The notes under the pieces: model-generated
Databases searched by the model: none
The model's input: only the letters and a program-made list of their open reading frames with translations
Told to the model about the DNA's origin: nothing
In this document: one piece after another, positions 49,722 through 58,742 of the stretch
Layout of the letters: each line of letters opens with the position of its first letter
How positions within the stretch are numbered: position 1 is the first letter of the stretch
Translations under genes and position numbers: made by a program
Assembly: GCA_020832735.1 (NCBI GenBank)
Contig: JAFIEB010000009.1
Location: forward strand, 19,456 to 83,455
Length of the DNA stretch: 64,000 nt
Direction: 5' to 3'
Origin: Oceanicaulis sp.
GTDB lineage: Bacteria; Pseudomonadota; Alphaproteobacteria; Caulobacterales; Maricaulaceae

Positions 49722-50836
49722 TATGACTGTCCTCCCGGTTGCGCCAGCAAATAGCTGGTGCTGCGCCCGCCAGCCTCGTCCTTTACGAGCATGCCGCGCG
49801 CGATGAGGTCGTTGATATCACGCAGGGCCGTATCCGGGGACGTCCGGGTGAGCCTGGCCCATTTCGACGTGGTGAGCTTGCCCTCGTCCCCGTCGAGCAA
49901 GCGGTTGATGACGCTTCGCTGGCGCTCGCTCAGCGGCTGGCCGGTGAACGCTTCCCAGAACCGGGCCTTGCGCATGACGCTGGCCAGGATGGTTTCAGCA
50001 TCATCAAAGGCGCGGTCCATGCAGCCGAGAAACCAGATGAGCCAGGCGGTGATGTCAAGATCGCCCTTCTGTGTGCGCTCCAATATGGCGTAGTAGCCCT
50101 TGCGCTCCTTCCGGATTTGCGAAGACAGGCTGTAAAAGCGCTGCGGGCTGCCTTCCGAGCGGGCCAGCACCATATCGGCGACTGCCCGCGCGATCCGTCC
50201 GTTGCCATCGTCAAACGGGTGAAGTGTGACGAACCAGAGATGGGCGACCGCCGCCCGGATCACCGGGTCGAGGGGTGCGTCTGCATTGAACCAGTCGAGG
50301 AAGGCCGCCATGTCCCCCGGCAAACGCGCGGCGGGCGGCGCTTCATAGTGGACGGTTTCGCGGCCCACCGGGCCGGACACCACCTGCATTGGCCCCGTCT
50401 CATCGGCGCGCCAGGCGCCGACCGTGATCTTGGTGATGCCGCTGCGCCCCGTGGGGAACAACGCCGCATGCCAGCCGAACAGACGGTCTTCGCTGAGCGG
50501 CGCCAGACAGTTCTGCGTGGCGTCGAGCATCATGTCGACCACGCCCTCGACATGCCGCTCCGCCGGCCTCAGGCCGCCAATATCGAGGCCCAGCCTGCGG
50601 GCGATGGACGAGCGCACCTGCTCTCGGTCGAGATGCTCTCCCTCGATCTCGCTGGATTTGATGACGTCTTCGGTGAGCGTGGCCAGGCTCGCCTCGCTGC
50701 GCAGATCAAAGCCCAGTGCGTCCATTCGGCCGAGCAGGCGTCCTTGCCGGTGGCGCACGGCGGCAAGCGGTTCGGCTAGCGCGTCCCGGCTCCATTTGAA
50801 GTCAGGCCATTGCTCCAGCTGATGGATGTAGCGCAT
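49721..50836 (-). CDS. Fic family protein (DUF4172-type N-terminus, C-terminal winged-helix)
   Basis: Fic motif HPFDDGNGRIAR; inhibitory-type motif SSEIEG near the N-terminus; C-terminal DGDEGKLTTSKWARLTRTSPDTALRDINDLIARGML. Confidence 0.92.
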   Translation of the reverse strand: MRYIHQLEQWPDFKWSRDALAEPLAAVRHRQGRLLGRMDALGFDLRSEASLATLTEDVIKSSEIEGEHLDREQVRSSIARRLGLDIGGLRPAERHVEGVVDMMLDATQNCLAPLSEDRLFGWHAALFPTGRSGITKITVGAWRADETGPMQVVSGPVGRETVHYEAPPAARLPGDMAAFLDWFNADAPLDPVIRAAVAHLWFVTLHPFDDGNGRIARAVADMVLARSEGSPQRFYSLSSQIRKERKGYYAILERTQKGDLDITAWLIWFLGCMDRAFDDAETILASVMRKARFWEAFTGQPLSERQRSVINRLLDGDEGKLTTSKWARLTRTSPDTALRDINDLIARGMLVKDEAGGRSTSYLLAQPGGQS

Positions 50837-50842
50837 AATTCC

Positions 50843-50857
50843 CCGCAAAGTTTGCGG
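50843..50857. promoter_or_regulatory. Operator-like palindrome 1 immediately upstream of the fic start
   Basis: ccgca-aagtt-tgcgg within ccccgcaaagtttgcggagaa. Confidence 0.55.
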
Positions 50858-50882
50858 AGAATATAGCAGATAATCGCCGCAT

Positions 50883-50925
50883 CGCAATGGCTTTCCCCGC
50901 AATTCATGCGGAGAAAGCCATTGCG
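50883..50925. promoter_or_regulatory. Operator-like palindrome 2 / 19-bp inverted repeat
   Basis: cgcaatggctttccccgca attca tgcggagaaagccattgcg (one mismatch); its core ccccgca-N5-tgcggagaa matches palindrome 1. Confidence 0.7.
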
Positions 50926-50949
50926 AAACGCCGCAGGCAGGCCCGCCGC

Positions 50950-51756
50950 CTACTCCCTCCGCCCCGGCGCCGCTTCAGCCCCGGCCAGTATTCCGCCGTC
51001 GAGATCGAGGCCGGTTCCGGTCATGTAGCTGGAGGCGTCGCTGGCCAGGAACACCGCCGCATCGGCGACTTCCTCGGGGGTTCCGAACCGGCCCATGGGC
51101 ACGCCGGCGGCGATCTCTTTCAGGACCGCGTCGCGCTGCGGGCCGGCGCCCAGCATGGCGTCCCACATGGGGGTGAGGATGGCGGCGGGCAGCAGCGCGT
51201 TGCAGCGTATGGGATAGCCTTGCTGCGCGCAGTAAAGCGCCACGGTGCGGGTATGGTTGCGCACCGCCGCCTTGGACGAGGCGTAGGCCGCGGCGCCCGG
51301 GATGCCCACAACGCCGGAGCGCGAGGACAAATTGATGATGGACCCGGCGGGCCGGCGCCTCATCAGGGCGATGGCGGTGCGGCAGCCCAGCGCCAGTCCG
51401 TCCAGATTCACCCGGTGCACCGCCCGCCAGCTGGCGAGATGGAAGTGCTCGGGATCATGCGGGCCTTCGGTCTCCAGAAAGCCGGTGATGCCGGCATTAT
51501 TGACCAGAATGTCGAGCCCGTCATGGCGGTCGAGAATGTGGGCTTCAGCCGCACGCCAGTCCTCTTCCTCGCCCACATCAAGGCGCATAGCCTCGGCCTG
51601 TTCGCCAAGCTCTGCGGCGAGCGTTTGCGCGCTCTCAAGATCGATATCGGTGATGAGGACATGGGCACCCTCGCGGTGGAAAGCGCGGGCGATGGCCGCG
51701 CCAATGCCCTGGCCGGCGCCGGTGATCAGCGCGGCGCGATTCTTCAATGATGGCAT
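50950..51756 (-). CDS. SDR family oxidoreductase
   Basis: NRAALITGAGQGIGAAIARAFHREGAHVLITDID...NNAGITG...AYASSKAAVRNHTRTVALYCAQQGYPIRCNALLPA. Confidence 0.9.
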   Translation of the reverse strand: MPSLKNRAALITGAGQGIGAAIARAFHREGAHVLITDIDLESAQTLAAELGEQAEAMRLDVGEEEDWRAAEAHILDRHDGLDILVNNAGITGFLETEGPHDPEHFHLASWRAVHRVNLDGLALGCRTAIALMRRRPAGSIINLSSRSGVVGIPGAAAYASSKAAVRNHTRTVALYCAQQGYPIRCNALLPAAILTPMWDAMLGAGPQRDAVLKEIAAGVPMGRFGTPEEVADAAVFLASDASSYMTGTGLDLDGGILAGAEAAPGRRE

Positions 51757-51901
51757 GATGACAATCCCTGCAGACAGCGCCGGAGATTCCGACGCAAACA
51801 GGCCGCCCTCTGCGGGCGGCGGCGCAATGAACTTTAGCGCTGCAGGGTCATTGTCAGGGTCCTCCTCAAGGGCGGGTGGGCGCGCAGATAGCGCGGCTTT
51901 A

Positions 51902-51919
51902 TCCGGCTTGCAAGCCGGA
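51902..51919. promoter_or_regulatory. Perfect 18-bp palindrome in the divergent SDR-SDR intergenic region
   Basis: tccggcttgcaagccgga is identical to its reverse complement. Confidence 0.6.
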
Positions 51920-51977
51920 CCTTGGCAAAGGCGACGCGGCGGCCCACCCTTGGCGCACATCATAAGGAGAGCACCCC

Positions 51978-52928
51978 ATGTCACTTGACAACCAGCGCCG
52001 CGTCGACAGCCCGTTCGGCGCCCGCTCCACCGCTGCTGAGGTGATCAATGGTCACGATCTGACAGGGCGCGCCGCGCTGGTCACGGGCGGTTATTCCGGG
52101 ATCGGGCTGGAGACGGTGCGGGTGCTGGCCGGCGCCGGGGCGCAGGTGCTGGTTCCCGCCCGCGATCCGGCGCGCGCCAAGGCGGCGCTGGACGGCCTCG
52201 GCCAGGTGGAAGTGCTGGCCTTGGACCTGGCCGACCCGGCCAGCGCCGCCGCGTGTGCGGCGGATGTGCGCGACCGCACGCCCATGCTGGACCTTCTGAT
52301 CTGCAATGCCGGCATCATGGCCTGCCCAGAACAGCGCACCCCTTCGGGGCGCGAATTACAATTCGCCACCAATCATCTGGGCCATTTTGCGCTGGCCAAT
52401 GCGCTCAGCGATCTGATGGCGGGGCGCCCCGGCGCGCGCCTCGTCATGCTGTCCTCGGTGGCGCACATGGTGGCGGCGGTCGATCTCGATGACCCGGACT
52501 TTCGCGCCGCCCCTTACGACAAATGGCAGGCTTATGGCCGCTCCAAGACGGCCAACGCCCTGTTCGCGCTGGGCTTCAACGACCGCCACGCGGGGCAGGG
52601 GGTGGAGGCGTTTTCGGTCCACCCCGGCGGCATCATGACCGCCTTGCAGCGCGACATGGACGAGGCGGAAATGCGCGCGCTGGGCTGGATCGAAGCGGAC
52701 GGTTCGGTCAATGCGCGCTTCAAGTCCGTGGAGCAGGGCGCCGCCACCACCGTGTGGGCCGCGGTTTCGCCGCTGCTGACCGGGCGCGGCGGCGCCTATT
52801 GCGAGGACTGCAATATCGCCGAGCCGGCGCAGGAACGCGGCTGGTCAGGCGTGCGCCCCTACGCCGTCGATCCTGAGATATCCGAACGGCTCTGGACCCT
52901 GAGCGAGGGGCTGCTGGCGCAGGGCTGA
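51978..52928 (+). CDS. SDR family oxidoreductase (retinol dehydrogenase-like)
   Basis: DLTGRAALVTGGYSGIGLETVRVLAGAGAQVLVPARDPARAKAAL...LICNAGIMACPEQRT...YGRSKTANALFALGF. Confidence 0.9.
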   Translation: MSLDNQRRVDSPFGARSTAAEVINGHDLTGRAALVTGGYSGIGLETVRVLAGAGAQVLVPARDPARAKAALDGLGQVEVLALDLADPASAAACAADVRDRTPMLDLLICNAGIMACPEQRTPSGRELQFATNHLGHFALANALSDLMAGRPGARLVMLSSVAHMVAAVDLDDPDFRAAPYDKWQAYGRSKTANALFALGFNDRHAGQGVEAFSVHPGGIMTALQRDMDEAEMRALGWIEADGSVNARFKSVEQGAATTVWAAVSPLLTGRGGAYCEDCNIAEPAQERGWSGVRPYAVDPEISERLWTLSEGLLAQG

Positions 52929-52932
52929 CGCC

Positions 52933-54930
52933 TTACGGCGCGCCCAGATGCGCCGTCAGGAACATGCCCAGCTCCTCAAGCATGGCGATGCGGGTTTCAG
53001 GCAGGCTAAGCCAGTGATCCTCGCCGTCCAGCCGCACCAGCCGCACGTCCTTCCCGGCATTGGTCAGGGCGCGCTGCATCAGCTCGCTCTGGCTGATCGG
53101 CACCACCGTGTCCTCCACCGGATGGATCAGCAGCACCGGCGCCTGAACCTGCGCGGCGTGGCGCGCCGGCGAGCGGGCTTCCAGCATGGCGCGCTGGCGT
53201 GTGGGATCGCCGATGGAGCGGCGCCAGTAATCGCGCTCGCGGCTGCGGCGGCTGCTGCGCGCGCCGATATCACCGGCGAACACCCACAAATCGGTCACCG
53301 GCGCGATGGCCGCCGCGCAGCGGTAGAGGTCGGGCGTAAACGCCGCGCCGGCCAGCGCCGCATACCCGCCATAGCTGGCGCCTGCGATGCACACGCGCGC
53401 CGGGTCGGCAGCGCCTTCCGCGATCAGATGGGTCAGCACGTCGGTGACGTCGTCCTGCATCTTTCCGCCCCATTCGCCCCAGCCCGCGCGCTCGAACGCC
53501 CGGCCATAGCCCGTGGAGCCGCGGAAATTGGGCTGGGCCACGCGATAGCCCAGCGCGGCGATGAAGCCCGCGATATAGTCTTCGCCCAGATGGTCCTGGC
53601 TGGCCGGGCCGCCATGGGGAAGGACCACCAGCGGACGCACCTCGCCGGGCGCGGCGCCGGGCGGATCAGTGATGATCGCCTCCAGCGTGGCGCCGTCGCG
53701 TGTGGAATAGGTGATCAGGCGGCGCGTGCTGACCAGGCCCGCATCGGTGATCGCGGGGCGCACCTCGCCGATCGGCGCAATCTCGCCGCTGGGCCGGTCC
53801 ACAAGCAGGAAACTCCCGGCTTCGCCGGGCGCCGCGATATGGACCAGCGCGCGCGTGCGCGCCGCGTTCCAGCTGCTCACATTGACGATCAGGCCCGGCG
53901 CGCGCGCCGCCACCATGTCATGAAGGGCGGCCAGATCGGCGTCGAGGAAGACCTGGCGCGGCGCGCCGTCGACATAGGTTGCGCCAACCGGCGTGCGCGT
54001 CACCGGATCAATGATCACGCCCGACACGTCCCGGCCCGGCGGGGCGCTCAGCACGCCATGGGGTTCGCCGCCGTCGGCGGGAAAGCGCGCCACAGTGCGA
54101 AAGCCCCCCGACCAGCGAAGGGCGTAGAAGCCGGATCCGTCAGCATCCACCCCGCTCACGCCACCGGCAGGGGACATGTTGTCCCAATGGGGGTGCGCGC
54201 GCCAGTTGCCACCCCGGCGCAGCTCCAGCGTGGAGCGGTCATTGGCGTTGTCAAACCTCAGCCGCGCGACCGCATTGCCCTGGGCGTCGACAAACCAGCG
54301 CGTGATCGGAACTTCAGCCGAGCGCAGGCGCGCGGTTTCGAGAACCCGGCCCGTGCCGCTGGCCGGGTCCACGCCAAACAGGGTGGATTCCAGCATCGGC
54401 CGTCCGCCGCCGCCGCCCAGGCGGTATGCCGGCATCAGCACCCGCCCATCGCGCACGCCCGCAAAACTCGCCAGCGAGCTTTGCGGCAGAAGCGACGGTT
54501 CGCGCCCCAGCATCTGCACGGTTTCCATGGTCGCTGTGTCCAGCGCGAACAGGGCGAAGTATTCGGTATCCGACAGCCATTGCTCGAACAGGTTCCGGCC
54601 CGGCCCGCCGACCTGGACGTTGGCCGAGAACGTGCTGACCGTGGTCATGACAAACCGGTCGTCCAGCCAGAACAGACCGCGGATCTTGTGGCCCGTTATG
54701 TCGACCGAGCGCGTGCCCGGATCGCCCTCCAGCGCCATGACAACCAGCAAAGAGCGTCCCTCATTGCGGGTGATGAAAGCGATGCGCGCGCCGTCCGCCG
54801 ACAGGGCGGGGTAGGTCAGGTCCGCGTCCTGTCCGAACAGGGCGGCCAGGCGTGAGACAGACTCAGATGCGCTGCCCGCAGCGGTCAGGGTGATCGCAGC
54901 GGCAAAGGCGGTCAGAAGGCGGATCAGCAT
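52933..54930 (-). CDS. S9 family (prolyl oligopeptidase-like) serine peptidase
   Basis: Signal peptide; VVLPHGGPASQDHLGEDYIAGFIAALGYRVAQPNFRGSTGYGRAF; GASYGGYAAL nucleophile. Confidence 0.92.
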   Translation of the reverse strand: MLIRLLTAFAAAITLTAAGSASESVSRLAALFGQDADLTYPALSADGARIAFITRNEGRSLLVVMALEGDPGTRSVDITGHKIRGLFWLDDRFVMTTVSTFSANVQVGGPGRNLFEQWLSDTEYFALFALDTATMETVQMLGREPSLLPQSSLASFAGVRDGRVLMPAYRLGGGGGRPMLESTLFGVDPASGTGRVLETARLRSAEVPITRWFVDAQGNAVARLRFDNANDRSTLELRRGGNWRAHPHWDNMSPAGGVSGVDADGSGFYALRWSGGFRTVARFPADGGEPHGVLSAPPGRDVSGVIIDPVTRTPVGATYVDGAPRQVFLDADLAALHDMVAARAPGLIVNVSSWNAARTRALVHIAAPGEAGSFLLVDRPSGEIAPIGEVRPAITDAGLVSTRRLITYSTRDGATLEAIITDPPGAAPGEVRPLVVLPHGGPASQDHLGEDYIAGFIAALGYRVAQPNFRGSTGYGRAFERAGWGEWGGKMQDDVTDVLTHLIAEGAADPARVCIAGASYGGYAALAGAAFTPDLYRCAAAIAPVTDLWVFAGDIGARSSRRSRERDYWRRSIGDPTRQRAMLEARSPARHAAQVQAPVLLIHPVEDTVVPISQSELMQRALTNAGKDVRLVRLDGEDHWLSLPETRIAMLEELGMFLTAHLGAP

Positions 54931-55123
54931 GAGGGAAAAGCTTTCGTTGTGGATTCGCCCCGCGACTATCGCCGTCGGGGAATGATCGGGCAATTGCAAT
55001 CTTTACGCAGGGCTGTTGTGCCATGGTTCTATGACGGTTTTCACCCTGGCCGCCGCGGCGCTGGTGATCCGGGCGAAGCGCGGTTGCGTACAAGGGTCTG
55101 CAAAGAGAATAGAGACGGACCCC

Positions 55124-55780
55124 ATGCTGATGCCCACGCCCATGCTTGATGATGGCTGGATGCTCGATTGCGCGTCCGGTGCGGCGCCCGAAGCGGTGCG
55201 CGTGCTCGCGGCCTGTCACGGCGCCATGCAGCCGGAAGCCGCGCGCCGCATGGCGGGCGTGGAGGCGGCGTTCGGCGCGCTGCTGGATGATCAGGACGGC
55301 GCGGCGCTGAACCCGGACGCGCTGGCGGACATGATGGCCCGCCTCAGCGATGGCGGTGAGCCGGCCGCGCCCTTCGCCGCGCCGGGCCTGTTGCCCGCGC
55401 CGCTGGCGCGCGCGCTGGAGACCCAGCCGGACCGGCGCTGGCGCCGCCGGCTGGGCGGATATAGCGAGATTGTGGTAGAACAGCTGTGCGAGCCGGGCGT
55501 GGAGGCGCGTCTGATCTCCATCCCGCCCGGCAAGGGCGCTCCCGAGCATGACCATGCCGGCGAAGAGCTGACCCTGGTGTTGACCGGGTCCCTGCATGAC
55601 GGCCGCGCCGAATTCGGGCGCGGGGATGTGTGCGCCGCCGCGCCGGGCGACATCCACCAGCCGCGCGTCAACAGCGCCGGAACTTGCGTGTGTTTTGTCA
55701 TTGAGCTGGGCGGCGTGCGCCTGACCAACCCGGTCTATGCCGGCATTGACCGGCTGAACCGGCTGGCGCGCCGCCTGTGA
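55124..55780 (+). CDS. ChrR-like anti-sigma family cupin protein
   Basis: C-terminal cupin PEHDHAGEELTLVLTGSLHDGRAEFGRGDVCAAAPGDIHQP; N-terminal helical region like ChrR ASD. Confidence 0.75.
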   Translation: MLMPTPMLDDGWMLDCASGAAPEAVRVLAACHGAMQPEAARRMAGVEAAFGALLDDQDGAALNPDALADMMARLSDGGEPAAPFAAPGLLPAPLARALETQPDRRWRRRLGGYSEIVVEQLCEPGVEARLISIPPGKGAPEHDHAGEELTLVLTGSLHDGRAEFGRGDVCAAAPGDIHQPRVNSAGTCVCFVIELGGVRLTNPVYAGIDRLNRLARRL

Positions 55781-55825
55781 TGCTTCGCTTCTGTGAAACT
55801 TCGTTTCAAGCCCAAGGACGCTGAC

Positions 55826-56509
55826 ATGATCCGCATCGCCGCCCTTGCCTCCGCCCTGATTTTTGCGCCTGCGCCGCTGGCTCTGGCTTCGGTTGATGTG
55901 GACGCGCGCCCCGGCGAGACCATCATTTTCGATGTGTTCCGGGGCCGAAACACGTCTTTTGGCGTGCACGAGGTGCGCTTCAGCCAAGACGGGGACACGC
56001 TGGTGGCCGAGGTCTCTGTGCGCCTGCGCGCCGGGCTCGGGCCAGTAACGGTGTTCCGCTACGAGCATGATTCCACCGAGCGCTGGGAAGAGGGCCGGCT
56101 GGTCGCGTTTGAGGGCCGCACTCTGAAGGATGGCGGCACGTTCGAGGTGACGGCCCGCGCCAATGGCGGCGGTCTGGATGTCACCGGGCGCGATCCCGAC
56201 GGTCAGGCGGTGGAGGCGGTGCTGGACCTTGGCGTCCTGCCGTCCTCGCACTGGCATCGCTATCCGGCGGGCGATGAGGCGATCCTCAACACCGAGCACG
56301 GCACGCTGATGGAGGCCGAGGTCGAGTTCCTCGGCGAGGAAGAGATTGAGGCTGATGGCGGGCGTATCGAGGCGCGCCGCTACCGTCTGACCAGCTCTCT
56401 CACCCTGGACCTCTGGTATGACGCCAACGGACGCTGGGCGCGCACCGAGTTCGAGGCCCGCGGCCAGCGCGTCACCTATGTCCGGCGCGCCAATCCCGTG
56501 ACCGGCTGA
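55826..56509 (+). CDS. Secreted protein, DUF6134-like
   Basis: Signal peptide MIRIAALASALIFAPAPLALA; IIFDVFRGRNTSFGVHEVRFSQDGDTLVAEVSVRL. Confidence 0.65.
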   Translation: MIRIAALASALIFAPAPLALASVDVDARPGETIIFDVFRGRNTSFGVHEVRFSQDGDTLVAEVSVRLRAGLGPVTVFRYEHDSTERWEEGRLVAFEGRTLKDGGTFEVTARANGGGLDVTGRDPDGQAVEAVLDLGVLPSSHWHRYPAGDEAILNTEHGTLMEAEVEFLGEEEIEADGGRIEARRYRLTSSLTLDLWYDANGRWARTEFEARGQRVTYVRRANPVTG

Positions 56510-56519
56510 TGAAAAGCGC

Positions 56520-57305
56520 ATGACCCGCCCCGCAACCAAAGCCGACGGCCTTGTCTGGATCACCGGCGCCAGTTCCGGCATTGGCGCGGCGCTGGCCCGC
56601 CGCCTGGCGCGGGAAGGCTGGACCGTCGCCGTGTCGGCGCGCGGCGAAGACGCGCTCAAGGCGCTCGCCGCCGAGCATGAGGGCCGCATCATCCCGGTCC
56701 CGCTGGACATCAGCGATGCAGACGCCGTCGCTCAGACTGTGGACCGGATCGAGGCTGAACACGGCCCCATCGCCTGCGCCGTGCTCAATGCCGGCATCTA
56801 CATCCCGGTGCACGCCGAGAATCCCGACTATCAGGCTTATGCGAAAACCTTTGCGGTCAACCTCAATGGAACCGCGGCGTGCGTCAGCGCGCTGACCGGG
56901 CGCATGGCCAAACGCCGCAAGGGCCAGATCGCCATCGTGTCGTCCGCCACCGGGTTTGGCGGCATGCCCACCGCCTCGGCCTATGGCGCCTCCAAGGCGG
57001 CGTTGATCAACATGGCCGAATGCCTGGCCATCGAGCTGCACCGCTATGGCGTGCACATCCAGGTGATCACGCCGGGCTTTGTCGAAACCCCCGCTCAGGA
57101 CGACAATGAATTTCCCAAACCCTTCATGATCAGCGCTGAAGAGGCCGCCAGACGCATCGCTTCGGGCCTCGCATCAAGCCGTTTCGAAATTACCTTCCCG
57201 CGCCGCTTCACGCTCATCCTCAAGGCTCTCTACGCCCTGCCGCGCGCCTGGCACATCGCCCTGGTGCGCCGCCAGACCGGCTGGAACAAACCGCCGGAAG
57301 CTTAA
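56520..57305 (+). CDS. SDR family NAD(P)-dependent oxidoreductase
   Basis: VWITGASSGIGAALARRLAREGWTVAVSAR...NAGIYIP...AYGASKAALINMAECLAIELHRYGVHIQVITPGFVETPA. Confidence 0.92.
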   Translation: MTRPATKADGLVWITGASSGIGAALARRLAREGWTVAVSARGEDALKALAAEHEGRIIPVPLDISDADAVAQTVDRIEAEHGPIACAVLNAGIYIPVHAENPDYQAYAKTFAVNLNGTAACVSALTGRMAKRRKGQIAIVSSATGFGGMPTASAYGASKAALINMAECLAIELHRYGVHIQVITPGFVETPAQDDNEFPKPFMISAEEAARRIASGLASSRFEITFPRRFTLILKALYALPRAWHIALVRRQTGWNKPPEA

Positions 57306-57309
57306 AGGC

Positions 57310-58182
57310 TCAGTCCCCGGACGAGGCCGCGTTCAGCCGGGCGATCAGGCTGGAGGTGTCCCAGCGGGCGCCGCCCATGGCCTGAACCTCGCCATAGAAC
57401 TGGTCGACCAGGGCGGTGACGGGCAGGCGGGCGCCATTGGCGCGCGCTTCGTCGAGCGCGATGCGCAAATCCTTGCGCATCCAGTCCACGGCGAAACCGA
57501 ACTCGAACTCGCCCGCGGCCATGGTCTTCCAGCGATTGTCCATCTGCCAGCTCTGGGCGGCGCCCTTGGAGATCGCGCTGATGACGGTTTCGGCGTCCAG
57601 ACCGGCGGCTCCGGCGAAGTGCAGCCCTTCGGCCAGGCCCTGCACCAGTCCGGCGATGCAGATCTGGTTGACCATCTTGACCAGCTGGCCCGCCCCGGCC
57701 GGCCCGGCATGAGTGATGGCCTTGGCGTAGGCGTCCATCACCGGACGGGCGGCGGCGAAGGCTGCGTCTGATCCGCCGCACATGATGGAGAGCTGGCCGT
57801 TTTCAGCCCCCGCCTGGCCGCCGGACACCGGCGCGTCCAGCCACAAAGCGCCGTGTTTCGAGCAGGCTTCGTCCAGCTCGCGCGCCAGCGCCGCCGAGGC
57901 GGTGGTGTGATCGACCAGCGCAGCGCCGTCTTTAAGGTGAGCGATCACCTGACCGGCCACGGCGCGCACATCGGGATCATCGCCCAGGCACAAGAACACG
58001 ATATCGGCGTCCCTGACCGCCTCTTCGGGCGAGGGCGCGGCGGCGCCGTCATGGTCTCCGGCCCAGCGCGCGGCCTTCGCAGCGGTGCGGTTCCACACCG
58101 TCACCTGATGGCCGGCGCGCGCCAGATGGCCCGCCATCGGATAGCCCATCACGCCCAGTCCCAGAAACGCCGTGCGCGCCAT
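57310..58182 (-). CDS. NAD(P)-dependent oxidoreductase, 3-hydroxyisobutyrate dehydrogenase family
   Basis: TAFLGLGVMGYPMAGHLARAGHQVTVWNRT...DAPVSGGQAGAENGQLSIMCGG. Confidence 0.92.
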   Translation of the reverse strand: MARTAFLGLGVMGYPMAGHLARAGHQVTVWNRTAAKAARWAGDHDGAAAPSPEEAVRDADIVFLCLGDDPDVRAVAGQVIAHLKDGAALVDHTTASAALARELDEACSKHGALWLDAPVSGGQAGAENGQLSIMCGGSDAAFAAARPVMDAYAKAITHAGPAGAGQLVKMVNQICIAGLVQGLAEGLHFAGAAGLDAETVISAISKGAAQSWQMDNRWKTMAAGEFEFGFAVDWMRKDLRIALDEARANGARLPVTALVDQFYGEVQAMGGARWDTSSLIARLNAASSGD

Positions 58183-58186
58183 CGTC

Positions 58187-58657
58187 CTATCCCGCCTTTG
58201 CATACGCTGATCTGTGGAACACCAGGGCGGGCGCGTCGCGCGGCGCGTCAAAAGCCGTGACCTCGCCCAGAATGAGCATGTGGTCGCCGCCGGGATGCAC
58301 CGCGGCGCGCGTGCATTCAAAGCGCGCAATGGCGCCCTCCACCAGCGGCGCGCCATGGGCGCCGGGGGTCCAGCGCGCGCCGGCCGCGTCAAGATCGTCA
58401 TCAATCGCGCAGGCCGCCGACACATCGTCCTGATCGGCGCCCAGCACGTTGATCGCATAATGCTGCGCGGCCAGGAACGGGCCGTAACGCAGGCTGTCGC
58501 GCGCCAATGACCACAACACCAGGCGCGGCTCCAGCGAGACGCTGATGAAGGAATTGATGGTCATCGCCCGGGCGCGCCCGTCCGCCATGCGGGTGACCAG
58601 CGCCACCCCGGTGGGATAGCGGCCAAGCGCGTCGCGATAGGCTCGTTCACTGCTCAC
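58187..58657 (-). CDS. Flavin reductase family protein
   Basis: YRDALGRYPTGVALVTRMADGRARAMTINSFISVSLEPRLVLWSLARDS. Confidence 0.9.
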   Translation of the reverse strand: MSSERAYRDALGRYPTGVALVTRMADGRARAMTINSFISVSLEPRLVLWSLARDSLRYGPFLAAQHYAINVLGADQDDVSAACAIDDDLDAAGARWTPGAHGAPLVEGAIARFECTRAAVHPGGDHMLILGEVTAFDAPRDAPALVFHRSAYAKAG

Positions 58658-58742
58658 ATGCGGCTCCTTGCCGGGAGAAACCCCGCCTTAACCCTGACAG
58701 GTCATTATCGGCTCAAACATAAGACGCGCCGGGTGGGTTGGA

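Noticed and set aside
52948-54855. 635-aa plus-strand ORF opposite the S9 peptidase gene, and 54863-56710 minus-strand 615-aa ORF
   Set aside because: Both are antisense to genes with clear motifs (GASYGGYAAL peptidase; ChrR-like cupin and secreted protein).
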